From assembly GCF_014836495.1 (NCBI RefSeq), contig NZ_JACSQT010000004.1, positions 191,073 to 255,072 of the forward strand: a stretch of 64,000 bases of DNA, given 5' to 3'. The notes under the pieces were generated by a model. That model was not told where the DNA came from. It did not search any database and saw only the letters and a list, made by a program, of their open reading frames with translations. Shown piece after piece: positions 8,576 through 18,241 of this stretch (position 1 is its first letter; the number at the start of each line of letters is the position of its first letter). Position numbers and translations under genes: made by a program. The DNA is from Cytobacillus stercorigallinarum. GTDB lineage: Bacteria > Bacillota > Bacilli > Bacillales > Cytobacillaceae.

Positions 8576-9262
8576 TTGAAACTTTCAGAAACAAAAGGCG
8601 CATACGATCTCGTTGTAAGTTTAGGCAGTTGGTGTGGCCCTGCCATCTATACAAAAGAGTATAACTTAAGAAAAAATTCATTTCCTTTTGATTGGGTACA
8701 GTCAACACATCTAAACATGGTCAATCAACTACTTAAAAACAAGTTTAAAAATTACATGGAAAAAGATCACATGGTGGAAAAGAATATTACGGCTCATTTC
8801 GTCAACGAAGGACAAGTCATTTATGAAGAAGGTGGCAACACTCCTACAAGAGCTCATTTTGTTCAGGACCGTCTATATCAAATCGATTCTGTCCACGATT
8901 TCCCTATGATTGCCAACCAACATTGGACCGAGCAATATCCAGCATTCAAACAAAAACTCTACAAACGCATCCGAAATTTTCTCACAAAGATCCAAACCAG
9001 CAAAAAAACGTTATTCATCCGATATGAATGGGAAATTGCAAACTATGATGACATTATTGAATTGCAAACGACCCTTTCGAAACTCACCCGTGGCCCCTTC
9101 AACATCATCATCATCCAACAAGTAGATATACCATTAGAGCGACCACTCATTGATGAGGAATGGCCACATGAAGGAATCTGCTTCGTAAAAATACCCGTTA
9201 ACCATCATTATGATAAACAAATATGGAATGAAATCCTTACGGGTGTAAGTTTGAGGAAGTAA
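8576..9262 (+). CDS. DUF1796 family putative papain-like cysteine peptidase
   Basis: This 228-residue protein opens with AYDLVVSLGSWCGPA, then FPFDWVQST, the signature of DUF1796. The family is annotated as papain-like cysteine peptidases, with the Cys of GSWCGP as candidate nucleophile and late His/Asp residues (VNHHYDK) as partners. Activity is not established. The start is TTG with AAAGGAG at good spacing. It is a single gene between two terminators. Confidence 0.8.
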   Translation: MKLSETKGAYDLVVSLGSWCGPAIYTKEYNLRKNSFPFDWVQSTHLNMVNQLLKNKFKNYMEKDHMVEKNITAHFVNEGQVIYEEGGNTPTRAHFVQDRLYQIDSVHDFPMIANQHWTEQYPAFKQKLYKRIRNFLTKIQTSKKTLFIRYEWEIANYDDIIELQTTLSKLTRGPFNIIIIQQVDIPLERPLIDEEWPHEGICFVKIPVNHHYDKQIWNEILTGVSLRK

Positions 9263-9292
9263 AGACAGTCGATGATGCACTGTCTTTTTTTA
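9261..9292 (+). terminator. Intrinsic terminator
   Basis: AAAGACAGT pairs perfectly with ACTGTCTTT across a nine-base loop, with a T run. It overlaps the stop codon of the DUF1796 gene. The rest of the gap to 9527 holds no supported gene. Confidence 0.85.
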
Positions 9293-9527
9293 TTTAAACA
9301 AGACTTTATTATCTCTCCCTATTCAAACACTTTAAAGATTGGCAGGGTCCCCTTTTCCACGTTATCAACATATTTTAGAATCCCAAGTGCGACTGTTTCC
9401 TTTTTCCCGTAGTTCTCAAGCCAACTTTGGCCGACTTTCCCTCTCCTCCTACTCCTCACCGTTATACACTATCAACAAAAAAGAACCTCACACCAAAATG
9501 GTATCAGGTTCCGTACGCCTTATTTGT

Positions 9528-9773
9528 TTATGAATAACCTGGCAAAGATAAACTGACGAGTTGTGCATCTGCACGCAGGGAGTCTCGTAAGGTTGTTTCC
9601 ACACAGGCAACTAGCGGAATTGTGATGATGATGATGCCATTTTCGAATTCAAACTCAAGACCTGGGCAAACCTCATCACATTGTATTTTCGTTTCTGCTC
9701 TTCCTGTTCTTGTATTCACCATGATTTTCAGACAAATATCAAAACAACTTTCATGACTACATGCCATTTCCAT
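9528..9773 (-). CDS. Six-cysteine small protein B (paralogue of 9787-10026)
   Basis: This 81-residue protein has cysteines at 5, 10, 14, 32, 36 and 57 that align one-to-one with its neighbour. The shared frame is AC-x3-ESCFD(I/V)CLK, then CDE-x-C, then FEFENG, then PLVACVETTL, ending in SLSLPGY. There is no signal peptide or double-glycine leader. AAGGAGTG precedes the start and it is the last gene of the glycosyltransferase operon. The regular cysteine pattern suggests metal binding or disulfide cross-linking, as in surface or spore-coat proteins. The family is not recognised. Confidence 0.7.
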   Translation of the reverse strand: MEMACSHESCFDICLKIMVNTRTGRAETKIQCDEVCPGLEFEFENGIIIITIPLVACVETTLRDSLRADAQLVSLSLPGYS

Positions 9774-9786
9774 TCACTCCTTGTGT

Positions 9787-10026
9787 TTATTGATAGCCTG
9801 GTAAAGATAAACTTGTTAGCACTGCACTCGCACTTAAATCATCTTTTAATGTCGTTTCCACACACGCTACAAGTGGCAATGTGATATGAATGACACCATT
9901 TTCAAATTCGAAATCGATCCCACCGCAAGATTCATCGCACTCAACGGACGTTTCTGCTCGTTTGCTATTCGTATTTACCACCAATTTTAAACACACATCA
10001 AAACAACTTTCATTTTTACAAGCCAT
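9787..10026 (-). CDS. Six-cysteine small protein A
   Basis: This 79-residue protein is clearly a tandem duplicate of the next gene (about 60% identical by eye), with cysteines at 3, 8, 12, 30, 34 and 55. Its ATG overlaps the end of the upstream glycosyltransferase gene, and its ribosome site AAGGAG lies inside that gene, so translation is coupled. The central half is predicted beta-rich (IDFEFENGVIHITLPLV). The substrate or partner is unknown. Being coupled to sugar-transfer enzymes, it is a candidate glycosylation target, but nothing in the sequence proves that. Confidence 0.75.
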   Translation of the reverse strand: MACKNESCFDVCLKLVVNTNSKRAETSVECDESCGGIDFEFENGVIHITLPLVACVETTLKDDLSASAVLTSLSLPGYQ

Positions 10027-11500
10027 TCTTCTTCTCTCCTTTTTTTTGTAAATTCCCTAAATATATCATCGCCTCTAAATGATCACCGACGATAACTGAA
10101 GTAGTCGGTGCTAGACTTCCTTTTTGATTTGCATAATGAGTATGCGGGCGAAAGCGATTGATTTTATCCACTTCTACATGGTGTACATTTTCGACTACAC
10201 AATTAGTAACAAGTAACTTTACGTAAGCTAATACAGGATTAGCTAATGATTGCACTCCTACTTTTTCAATACTTTTCCTACTCAAGGCATGGGGGACAGC
10301 AACAGTGGAGCCAACACCTAAATCAGCTCGATCACAGGCTAAATTTATTGCATATTTACAGGCAGTAACTAAATGAAGCGGCCAGTGCTGCTTTAAGCTA
10401 GCATTGAGGTCATTTACTGCAACATCAACGCCCCGCTCTACGGCCTCTACAAACGGCTGTAAGTCTTCCATCGAAATGACAAAATCGCCATCAACAAATA
10501 ACAAAATCTCACCGGTGGCAAAGTGTGCACCTATCGCTCTACCAGTATCTAAACCTAGTTTTTCAGGAAACTGAATCACCGTTGCCCCTGCATCATATGC
10601 ATGAACCGCTGTCTGATCATTTGACCCATTCACAACAACGATGATTTCTAACGGAGCTAATCGCATACACTCATCAATTACTGCCTTCATTCGTGCTTGT
10701 TCATTTTGCGCTGGGATGATAATCGATAATTGGGATAAGGGATTGGCATGGTCATTTTTTCGAATAGTTGGCTCATAGCCCTGGATAACCGCATCTAGTA
10801 CATCTAATCTCCTTTCACCATCAGAAAATCTAGAACGACTATTAGGTGGGTATCTTTGTGTGTACGCTCGTAAATAATTGTCTATTCTTCTCCTATCATC
10901 CTTCCTATCCCACACTTGATTTTGCAGCTGAAAGATATTACGAATAGGAAGCTGATGTGACAATACATAGCCTTGTTGAACTAATTTCACATGTGCTTCA
11001 ACAGGATTGCTAAGTGTATCGATACCAATTGTATCTATTGTTTTTTTAGAGAGTCCATAAGGGACAAATATGATTTGGTCTATTTTTAAATCTGAACGAT
11101 GAATAAAAGCATTGGTTATTTGCGGGAAAATAGTAGAAGGAATATGGCGGTGTTTTTTTTGAAATTCATAGTCCATATTATTAAGAACAACATCCGCGCT
11201 ATTATCCATCAGTGGTTGTAAAAATTGCTGGAGCGTCGGTACCGTAATATGTTGGTTGAGGTCTAAAAATAACATACATGTTCTCGTTGCCTTTTTTGCC
11301 CCGATGACATGTGCTTCGTAGACATCCTGCCAAGCATCATTGACTACGAGGCGAAACGGATCAACATTGCGTGATTTGTGGGCAACAAAGATTACTTCAA
11401 CATTTGTGATAGATTGATAGGTGTGGATTAACTTACTTACATACTGATTACTTGCATCCCGACTAATAGGAACAATCAAAGATAAACATGAACCATCCAA
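10016..11500 (-). CDS. Tandem GT2-like glycosyltransferase protein
   Basis: This 494-residue protein holds two family-2 glycosyltransferase-like domains. The C-terminal one (about 255-480) has the nucleotide-binding opening LSIIIPAQNEQARM, the EIIVVVNGSNDQT turn, GLDTGRAIGAHFATGEILLF-type helix and the DGDF metal-binding DxD. The N-terminal one (about 5-235) keeps the fold outline but is degenerate: LFLDLNQ replaces the DxD region, so it may be non-catalytic. The start is TTG with AAGGAG ten bases upstream. It lies 67 bp after the fusion gene and overlaps the six-Cys gene. Confidence 0.85.
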   Translation of the reverse strand: MDGSCLSLIVPISRDASNQYVSKLIHTYQSITNVEVIFVAHKSRNVDPFRLVVNDAWQDVYEAHVIGAKKATRTCMLFLDLNQHITVPTLQQFLQPLMDNSADVVLNNMDYEFQKKHRHIPSTIFPQITNAFIHRSDLKIDQIIFVPYGLSKKTIDTIGIDTLSNPVEAHVKLVQQGYVLSHQLPIRNIFQLQNQVWDRKDDRRRIDNYLRAYTQRYPPNSRSRFSDGERRLDVLDAVIQGYEPTIRKNDHANPLSQLSIIIPAQNEQARMKAVIDECMRLAPLEIIVVVNGSNDQTAVHAYDAGATVIQFPEKLGLDTGRAIGAHFATGEILLFVDGDFVISMEDLQPFVEAVERGVDVAVNDLNASLKQHWPLHLVTACKYAINLACDRADLGVGSTVAVPHALSRKSIEKVGVQSLANPVLAYVKLLVTNCVVENVHHVEVDKINRFRPHTHYANQKGSLAPTTSVIVGDHLEAMIYLGNLQKKGEKKNGL

Positions 11501-11567
11501 AAATCATCGTCTCCTTATATCTTTAAGTGGCATCACCCCCTTACAAGGAGAATATTGTATCGCCTGT

Positions 11568-14321
11568 TCATTTCCCTGTTTTTAATACATGCCTTGTATC
11601 AATAATATTTTCAACTTTCGACAAAAGTTTATAATCCAAATTACTATGGTCGGTAAGAAGCAGGGTTAATTGATACTGTGATAATTTCTCTTTCGTTAAC
11701 GGAACGGATTGATAGCTTTTATTTTCAAGGATAATAGTGGGTACATAAGGATCGTGATAGTCTACCTGATAACCTTTTTGCAAGAGTTCACTAAAAATCG
11801 TTAAAGCTGGAGATTCGCGGACATCGTTCACATCTCTTTTGTACGCAAGGCCAACCACAAGGATTGCTCCAGCTTCCCCTCCTAATTCAGCTTCTACTTT
11901 TTTGACGATTTTTTGAGGCATCGTATCATTAATCTCTCTTGCAGCTGCTACAAGCTGACTACTTAAGCCGTATTGATTGAACTTCCATTGTAAATAAATA
12001 GGGTCAACAGGGATACAATGTCCACCTATTCCAGGACCAGGCCAATAGGGAGTAAATCCAAATGGCTTTGTCGCAGCTGCCTGCAAAGCTTCAAAAAAAT
12101 CAATGTCTAATCGATCACATAGCTCGTCCAACTCATTCACTAGTGAAATATTGACCAATCGCTGTGTGTTTTCAAATAACTTTGCTAACTCTGCAACTTT
12201 CGGCGAACTTACTGGTACAACTTCAGCAAAATACTTTGCATAAAACTGTTCTATTTTCGCAAGAGAACTATCCGTTTGACCGCTGATCACTTTTGGGATA
12301 GAGGCTAACGTATATTGCTTATTTGCTGGATCAATTCTCTCAGGTGAATAACATAAATAGTAATCTTCACCAGCTTTAAAGTGATGGCGTGTGAATATGG
12401 GCTCAATCACCTCTTCTACTGTTCCCGGATAAGTAGAGCTTTCATAAATAATCGTTTGTCCCGTCTGTAAATATTGGCAAAGATAGTTAGTAGCTGCAAT
12501 CATCGCACTTAAATCTGGTTCATCCTGTTCGTCAATCGGTGTTGGAACTGTGACGATAATATAGTCAGCGGCTTTAAGCAATTCCTCCGCTGTGTCCGTA
12601 TGCCTTGGAATAAAATGCTTTATTGCTTGCAGCTCTTCGTCTGTTACATCAGGAATATAACTGCTACCTTGCTGTAATAACTCAATCTTTTGAGTATCTT
12701 GATCGATGCCTGTTACATGACAGCCCTTTTCTGCTAAGTGGAGGGCAAGTGGTAGACCAACATAGCCGAGACCAATAACAGCTACTCTATCTGTGTGACC
12801 TAGGAGCATGTCCCATTTTCGATTGCCATCTGTATAACCGCATCTTTGATTGAACGATAATAAATATGAAAATGCTTCAATATGATCACCTAGAATCCGA
12901 TCCGTTGATTCGACTCGACCATCGGCTTGCCTGTGATGCTGTATTCTGATTTTATTCGGCTTGACGACATCAACATAATGAACGGCTTCGACTTTAAATC
13001 CTTTTAAAATAGCCTTTGCTTGAAATAACGGTGGAGACATCAATGTGAGGATACCAACCTCGTCAATCACTTTCCTGCTCATTGCGTGTGGGATGGCAGT
13101 AAGAGAATTAACAGTGAGGTCCTCTCTTTTCAGCGCCATATTCAATAAATATTTAGCAGCACTCACGGAATGCAACGGATGGGCACGATCGAGCAATACC
13201 TCTAAATCATTAAGTGCCATATCTGCTCCTGCTTCTACAGCTTTTATAAAAGGTGTTAGGTTTTCTGCTTTAATAACAAAATCACTATCTAAGAACAAAC
13301 AAATATCTCCTGTACTGTGAAGCGCACCAATGGCTCTTGGAATATTATGTCCGAGCGAATGATCAAATACGATCACTTTCACACCTGATTCTTCTACCTT
13401 TTCCTTTGTTCGTTCATCTGCACCATTTAAAACAACAATAATTTCATCAATGCCTGTCTTTTTTACCTCAGCAATCACTTCAGCAATCGTATCCGGCTCT
13501 TTCCCTGCAGGAATAATCGCACTATACTTCGCTCGTTTCTCTTCCTTTACCGAAAAAGCTTGTACATATTCCTTAAAAGATGGACGATTTCGCCTTCCAT
13601 CATTTAAACCACCGCGAAAGCCTCTCTCTTCAATCAATTGCGCCACTGCACGTAAGTGGTCACCAATGATTAAATTTGTGGAAATTGAAAAAGAGGAGCC
13701 AGTAATCTTCTGATGATGTTTCGGTCGAATCTTATTTGTAGCAATCACATCAATGGCTACCGGTGCACTCATCTTTAATTCTTTCATCACAGCTATACAA
13801 TGAGCCAATGGAGGACAGGCTAAATTCTCCCAACCAATCGTATCAAGCGCTGTTTTTGTCATTACATGAGGAACAGCGACTAAGGAATTAACGGATAATT
13901 CACCTTTACCTAAAAAATGATTAAGAGAGAACTTCGATACTGCCGTCGGATGTGGTCTAATGGGGCGCTTCATGGTCCAGCTTAAGTCATTTAGGGCAAT
14001 ATCCGCCCCATCCCGAATGCCATCAAGCAATCCTTGTAACTCTTGTGCTCTAACGACAATATCTCCATCGATAAAAAGAAGCGTATCTCCTTTTGCCTCC
14101 CTTGCACCAATTGCTCGTCCAATATCTACGCCAAGGGGTTCTTCATAAACGAGCATTCTACACCCGAATGCTTCCGCTATTTTTTCCGATCCATCTGTTG
14201 AACCATTCAAAACAGCGATGATTTCATATGGCTCAATCTTCACTAACTCTTCTAATACGGGTGCCAACGTAGACTCTTCATTCTGAATGGGAATAATAAC
14301 AGATAGATTCATACACTTCAC
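11568..14321 (-). CDS. GT2-GT2-nucleotide-sugar dehydrogenase fusion
   Basis: This 917-residue protein has three modules. Residues ~4-235 are a GT2 domain (LSVIIPIQNEESTL, FIDGDIVV). Residues ~268-490 are a second GT2 domain (YSAIIPAGKEPDT, FLDSDFVI). Residues ~510-917 are a complete UDP-glucose/GDP-mannose-type dehydrogenase: NAD site VAVIGLGYVGLPLA, VTVPTPID, YESSTYPGT, YSPERIDPA, and the catalytic-cysteine loop PGIGGHCIPVDP, closest to UDP-HexNAc 6-dehydrogenases. It would oxidise a nucleotide sugar to a uronic acid and transfer sugars in one chain. GTG start at 14321 follows AAGGAG; ATG at 14312 is the alternative. Confidence 0.85.
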   Translation of the reverse strand: MKCMNLSVIIPIQNEESTLAPVLEELVKIEPYEIIAVLNGSTDGSEKIAEAFGCRMLVYEEPLGVDIGRAIGAREAKGDTLLFIDGDIVVRAQELQGLLDGIRDGADIALNDLSWTMKRPIRPHPTAVSKFSLNHFLGKGELSVNSLVAVPHVMTKTALDTIGWENLACPPLAHCIAVMKELKMSAPVAIDVIATNKIRPKHHQKITGSSFSISTNLIIGDHLRAVAQLIEERGFRGGLNDGRRNRPSFKEYVQAFSVKEEKRAKYSAIIPAGKEPDTIAEVIAEVKKTGIDEIIVVLNGADERTKEKVEESGVKVIVFDHSLGHNIPRAIGALHSTGDICLFLDSDFVIKAENLTPFIKAVEAGADMALNDLEVLLDRAHPLHSVSAAKYLLNMALKREDLTVNSLTAIPHAMSRKVIDEVGILTLMSPPLFQAKAILKGFKVEAVHYVDVVKPNKIRIQHHRQADGRVESTDRILGDHIEAFSYLLSFNQRCGYTDGNRKWDMLLGHTDRVAVIGLGYVGLPLALHLAEKGCHVTGIDQDTQKIELLQQGSSYIPDVTDEELQAIKHFIPRHTDTAEELLKAADYIIVTVPTPIDEQDEPDLSAMIAATNYLCQYLQTGQTIIYESSTYPGTVEEVIEPIFTRHHFKAGEDYYLCYSPERIDPANKQYTLASIPKVISGQTDSSLAKIEQFYAKYFAEVVPVSSPKVAELAKLFENTQRLVNISLVNELDELCDRLDIDFFEALQAAATKPFGFTPYWPGPGIGGHCIPVDPIYLQWKFNQYGLSSQLVAAAREINDTMPQKIVKKVEAELGGEAGAILVVGLAYKRDVNDVRESPALTIFSELLQKGYQVDYHDPYVPTIILENKSYQSVPLTKEKLSQYQLTLLLTDHSNLDYKLLSKVENIIDTRHVLKTGK

Positions 14322-14598
14322 TTCTCTCCTTCAGCAAAATTAATAGTCTCCTTTGTGCTGTAACTATAGCCTTTTCCATCACAAACCCGAGAAAAACACT
14401 AAGTAATATCAATATATACAGCTTGGCCATTTTTGTTCTCGGACAAGTATACAATCTATGAAAGATGGTGCGATAGACAGGGGAGATTGGTTTAATTATC
14501 GAGGAATGATCAAATTTTGATACTCAAAAATCATATTTTTATTACTTATTAGGACATGTTAAAGTAGATATATATATATATTTAAGGGGGCGTACAAA

Positions 14599-14886
14599 TT
14601 GGAATTCGAGTTGAATTTTTTCTGGATTGCCGTCGGTTTAGCATTACTTGGCTATTTCATAGGCAATGGCTTAAAGCAATTTAAGAGCAAGACCGAAGCA
14701 AATATGAATAGTTTACTTGTGGAACAGAGCCACCTTCATCTTTACTTTTACTTAAGTGAAGAAGATATGAAAGATCTGTTGGAGAAGCATCCTCACGCAC
14801 CAAAAGTTACGCTTAATGGCAAGCATTATTATCATCTACATAAATTTCGCGCATGGCTTGATTCTGATGATATATATCACTCATGA
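14599..14886 (+). CDS. Small membrane-anchored protein
   Basis: This 95-residue protein has a single N-terminal membrane segment (about residues 6-23, FFWIAVGLALLGYFIGNG) followed by a soluble tail. The tail ends HHLHKFRAWLDSDD-like and carries several histidines. The pattern 'LSEEDMKDLL ... PKVTLNGKHYYHLHKFRAWL' has the look of a MerR/excisionase-type winged helix, but I am not confident. The start is TTG with AAGGGGG upstream. It stands alone, divergent from the glycosyltransferase operon. Confidence 0.6.
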   Translation: MEFELNFFWIAVGLALLGYFIGNGLKQFKSKTEANMNSLLVEQSHLHLYFYLSEEDMKDLLEKHPHAPKVTLNGKHYYHLHKFRAWLDSDDIYHS

Positions 14887-15294
14887 AGAATTTGTTTTGA
14901 CAGTTTCACGCTAATCCATCTATAAAATTCACAATATTATAAATATGTCATTCTCTTATTCAGAAAGGTGGAGGGAATGGCCCGGTGAAATACTGAAGGA
15001 GAGCGATTTATATCGACCACTATTTCATAAAGAGAAATGGGAAGGAATATTTAGACTCCACGGATACATGTATTGAGCAAATCGAATGGTCTCAACTCTA
15101 GTGAATGTCGCGTATGAATCTCTCATTTATTAATAGATAGAGGGGCTTTTTTGTTGAGAAAATCCAATCAAGAGGATTGTAGTAAGGTGGAGAAAGAGAC
15201 TTTTCTGCAGCAAATTGCAGTCAATCCGATTATCCTATCTCGAAACAAAAACAACTTGTAAAAAAGGGGAACATACAAACAGAAATCCGAACGA
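14887..15294. other. 408-bp stretch with one possible 43-residue ORF
   Basis: No recognised gene. A plus-strand frame 14945-15076 encodes 43 residues (ERWREWPGEILKESDLYRPL, then a short basic stretch to HGYMY) with protein-like composition but no ribosome site, so it may be a gene remnant. A weak hairpin with a T run lies near 15120-15155. Nothing else is supported. Confidence 0.35.
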
Positions 15295-15585
15295 TTACAC
15301 AGTCGTTCGGACTTCCTCATTCAATAACACTGCATTTAACCTCTTGTTCATCTTCTTCTGATAAGAACAATGGCTAAATCTCTTTTCGTTAAATTCACCA
15401 ATCACATTCCGTACACGGTCATTATGGACGATTAAGTTTCGAAAAATCTCATTCTCCAAATAAGCATTAAACCAACTATACTCCTTCAACTTCCGCAGAT
15501 TATGTGTTACATCCTCTTGCGTGACTTGCGTAATAAAGGGGGAAAAAGAAATAATGCTCATCAAATTCAAGAAAAACTTTTTCAT
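15295..15585 (-). CDS. Hypothetical protein with hydrophobic N-terminus
   Basis: This 96-residue protein opens MKKFFLNLMSIISFSPFI, a possible signal peptide or membrane anchor. It continues as a basic helical domain (EDVTHNLRKLKEYSWFNAYLEN...). I chose ATG at 15585, nine bases after GAGGGTG. A GTG at 15597 is in frame but overlaps that ribosome site. No family is recognised. The 5' flank up to 15910 contains no gene. Confidence 0.5.
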   Translation of the reverse strand: MKKFFLNLMSIISFSPFITQVTQEDVTHNLRKLKEYSWFNAYLENEIFRNLIVHNDRVRNVIGEFNEKRFSHCSYQKKMNKRLNAVLLNEEVRTTV

Positions 15586-15910
15586 TAGTGGATGCACCCT
15601 CTCTTATGATTTATATGTAATTGGCTGTGAGTATTTGTGTGGGTTATAACTTACATTAGTTGGTGTGATTTATGGGTTTGCGTTACTTATATATTCTAAG
15701 GTATGTTATTAGCTATGAATTTTAGAGTTATATTGCTCATATTTTTAAGTTTTACGATCAACACGTTTTGTTTAAATTATACCAATAGTTATATTTTTTA
15801 CAAATATATACTTTTACATTTCAATCATTCATTGGAAATATCACTTAAAAAGAATATCTAAGGAAGAATGGCAATGCTAAAAGGAGCCTTTCCCGTACGA
15901 AATACAAAGA

Positions 15911-15949
15911 AAAAAGTGTACCAAAAACTAAATCTGGGCACACTTTTTT
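15911..15949 (-). terminator. Bidirectional intrinsic terminator
   Basis: AAAAAGTGT pairs with ACACTTTTT around a ~20-base loop (CC/GG extend the stem). It lies just downstream of the minus-strand lipoprotein gene. The remainder of the 15586-15971 interval is AT-rich and holds no supported gene. Confidence 0.7.
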
Positions 15950-15971
15950 GTACATCTAGAAACAAATAAGA

Positions 15972-16589
15972 TTATTCTGATTTTCTTAGTGAATTCTCCC
16001 CGAATGCATTAGTATCAATATCTTTACGCTCAAGGAATTCTTCTATTTTTTTCTGTTCTCTTCCATTCACGACATCACTTTTTTTTGTTATTGAATCTAA
16101 GTTTATTGTTGGAATAACTCCTTTATCTATGTCGTCTGTAAGTTGATTGAGCATTATATCTATTTCATACAGCATCTCATTTATACCTGTAATATATCTG
16201 CTAATTCTTTCAGACTCCTCTAGATAACCTTCAGGTAATGTATTTTGTGAAATATAATTGGAGAAATTTTCATCATTTTCTTTTGTAAGTCTGTAAATTT
16301 GGTCTAATTTGTCCAATTCACTTTGAGTCAATTTTATTTCATCATCTATCTTTCCTTGAAATGGATAACTTGCAAGATATAATGCTTCATAAGTGTCTAG
16401 GTAAGTTTTTATGCTTGATTTCATTTCTTTTTCATCAATTACACTGTTTTGCTTATTGGAAGTAAAAATAATACTAGGAATGTCTACATTCTTGGTATCA
16501 AGCATTTCATCTTCTGTAGTGTCAATACTTTCTCCATTTGAACATGCACTTAACATAAAGAGTATTAGGATACAAAACAATCTTTTCAT
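15972..16589 (-). CDS. Putative lipoprotein
   Basis: This 205-residue protein starts with a lipoprotein signal (KRLFCILILFMLSACSNG, lipobox LSAC, Cys about residue 16). It is followed by an acidic linker and a helical domain of about 170 residues. Its ATG overlaps the stop of the upstream HAAS gene in an ATGA arrangement, which fixes the start at 16589. The helical region has heptad-like leucines (LTQSELDKLDQIYRL; ISRYITGINEMLYEI). Anchored outside the membrane and coupled to a HAAS/DUF1700 protein, it may be part of an envelope sensing module. No family recognised. Confidence 0.7.
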   Translation of the reverse strand: MKRLFCILILFMLSACSNGESIDTTEDEMLDTKNVDIPSIIFTSNKQNSVIDEKEMKSSIKTYLDTYEALYLASYPFQGKIDDEIKLTQSELDKLDQIYRLTKENDENFSNYISQNTLPEGYLEESERISRYITGINEMLYEIDIMLNQLTDDIDKGVIPTINLDSITKKSDVVNGREQKKIEEFLERKDIDTNAFGENSLRKSE

Positions 16590-17152
16590 ATTCCATTCTT
16601 CCCCCTTGCAATTGACGTATGCCATCTTAGGTATTTAATAAATAATCTAACAAATGACCTCCCTATATAATACCCTAGGAGTGCTAAAATTGAACCTATA
16701 ATTAGACCTTTTATGGACTCGAGAATTTCTGCAAATCCTATTGTAAATTCATTAACAAATCCCATTATAATTAAAATTATGGGAGAGAGTATCATTATAG
16801 GTACACTAATTATATAGGCCAATATAAATGGTGTTAGTAATATCAAAAAGATTAAACTCACTATAATAATAAAGCAATTCATTACGCTTAATCCCATAAT
16901 TGTCAGCAATGCTGTAAGTATACTTCTTAAGTTTTTATTCTCCTCAATCTTATTAATCGCATAAACAGCGTTTAATTCTTTAGCGATTTCTTCAGGGTTT
17001 CCTAATTCTTTAGATATCTCCTCTTCACTCTTATTTTCACTTTTCCCTTCTGTAAAATGTATTATATATTCTTCTAATATATCTTTTTGTTCTTTTTCAG
17101 ACATAAACTTCAAGCTATTTTTAAGTCGTTTTAAGAAATTATTTTTGTTCAA
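16586..17152 (-). CDS. HAAS/DUF1700 domain membrane protein
   Basis: This 188-residue protein has the N-terminal HAAS helical domain (residues ~1-65: FLKRLKNSLKFMSEKEQKDI, then EEYIIHF, then EEEISKELGNPEEIAKEL) followed by about four hydrophobic segments (75-185). HAAS proteins usually pair with a PadR regulator, which represses their operon. No PadR gene precedes this one; the upstream kilobase is empty of genes, so the regulator may have been lost. It is translationally coupled to the lipoprotein at 15972-16589. Confidence 0.8.
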   Translation of the reverse strand: MNKNNFLKRLKNSLKFMSEKEQKDILEEYIIHFTEGKSENKSEEEISKELGNPEEIAKELNAVYAINKIEENKNLRSILTALLTIMGLSVMNCFIIIVSLIFLILLTPFILAYIISVPIMILSPIILIIMGFVNEFTIGFAEILESIKGLIIGSILALLGYYIGRSFVRLFIKYLRWHTSIARGKNGI

Positions 17153-18241
17153 GTTTATCCATACCCCCCCTTTGAATTCTGTAGTAATTTTCTATATGGT
17201 CCTTCTTTTTAAACCAACCTTCTTCAAATCGGGTAAATAGTTCCCTCAGATATAATAATTGATTAGGTATTTATTATTAATAAGACTATTCATTCCAGTA
17301 CACCTTTTAAACTGTGCGTTCATAATTATCACAAGCGTTTTTAATTTATTTAATACTACATGTGTATTAAAAGGTACTACACTTAACACTGTATATAAAT
17401 ATCATAATATTAAAATTATAAGTAATTAATACCTTAAAAGGATCATATGGATGATTGTTGCTAAAATCCACACTCTATATTTTTCGTTAGCTAATTTAAC
17501 AATTGTGGGTATTATAAATTGATTTAATTTATTGTTACATCGTACTTGAGGTATAGGAAAATAAAATAAAGGAAATCTTTATGAGGAGTTATTTGTCATT
17601 ATACTTTTCAAATTCTTTAATTAAGTAGTAAATAGATATGCATTCTAATATAAATCACCTACCCTCATCCTATATTTCCCATTATAAAGCAAACCTGGTA
17701 TATAAATATACCAAGAATTGTAAAATTAATAAAAAGTTGCATATTAGGACATTTAAAGAAAACAAATGAGGGGATCGCAAAATGAAAAAACTTAATTATT
17801 AGAATAATTTATATGGAATAAGCTCGAGTACATTTAATATTTAATTTAAAATATCTCTTTCAAATTCTGCAAAAGCAAAAAACATCGTTCTAATGAGTTT
17901 ATTTTGAGGTGTATTATTCAATCTTCCTAAATTAAGAATATTCATTTATCCCCCCCCCTTACCTAACAAGTTTCTTAGTTGCCCATTACCTTGAATAGTG
18001 GAATATGAAAAAGATTAATCTTAGTAACCACTAAAGTATTTCCTTCATCCCACAATATCTTGAGTTACTTCTTATGGAATACTCCAGTAATTGTATTCAT
18101 AATTTTTCCTATTGTAATGCGCTATAAAGGGGGCTACACCTATGACCACGAATAGAAAAGGTTGTCATAATGCAATCGCTAAAATACACTCCCGATTGAT
18201 TTTAATGGATAAGCTCACCAATCACTTCTATTGATTGCACA
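17153..18241. other. 1.1-kb AT-rich gene desert
   Basis: No open frame in either strand has a ribosome site and protein-like composition. A possible relic begins at 17782 (plus): GAGGGGATC followed by ATG AAA AAA CTT, then stops in frame, with a signal-peptide-like stretch (SLSNSAKAKN) further on in the same frame. This could be a decayed secreted-peptide gene. The region probably represents decay of genes belonging to the adjacent toxin-immunity zone. Confidence 0.4.

Noticed and set aside
9528-10026. Six-Cys proteins as glycocin bacteriocin precursors
   Set aside because: There is no leader or double-glycine motif, no peptidase-exporter, no immunity gene, and the C-terminus is conserved between copies. 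Spore or surface protein is more likely.
14278-14430. A 50-codon minus-strand ORF upstream of the glycosyltransferase fusion (AKLYILILLSVFLGFV-like start)
   Set aside because: It has a hydrophobic start but no ribosome site and overlaps the fusion gene by ~44 bases in another frame. I could not support it.
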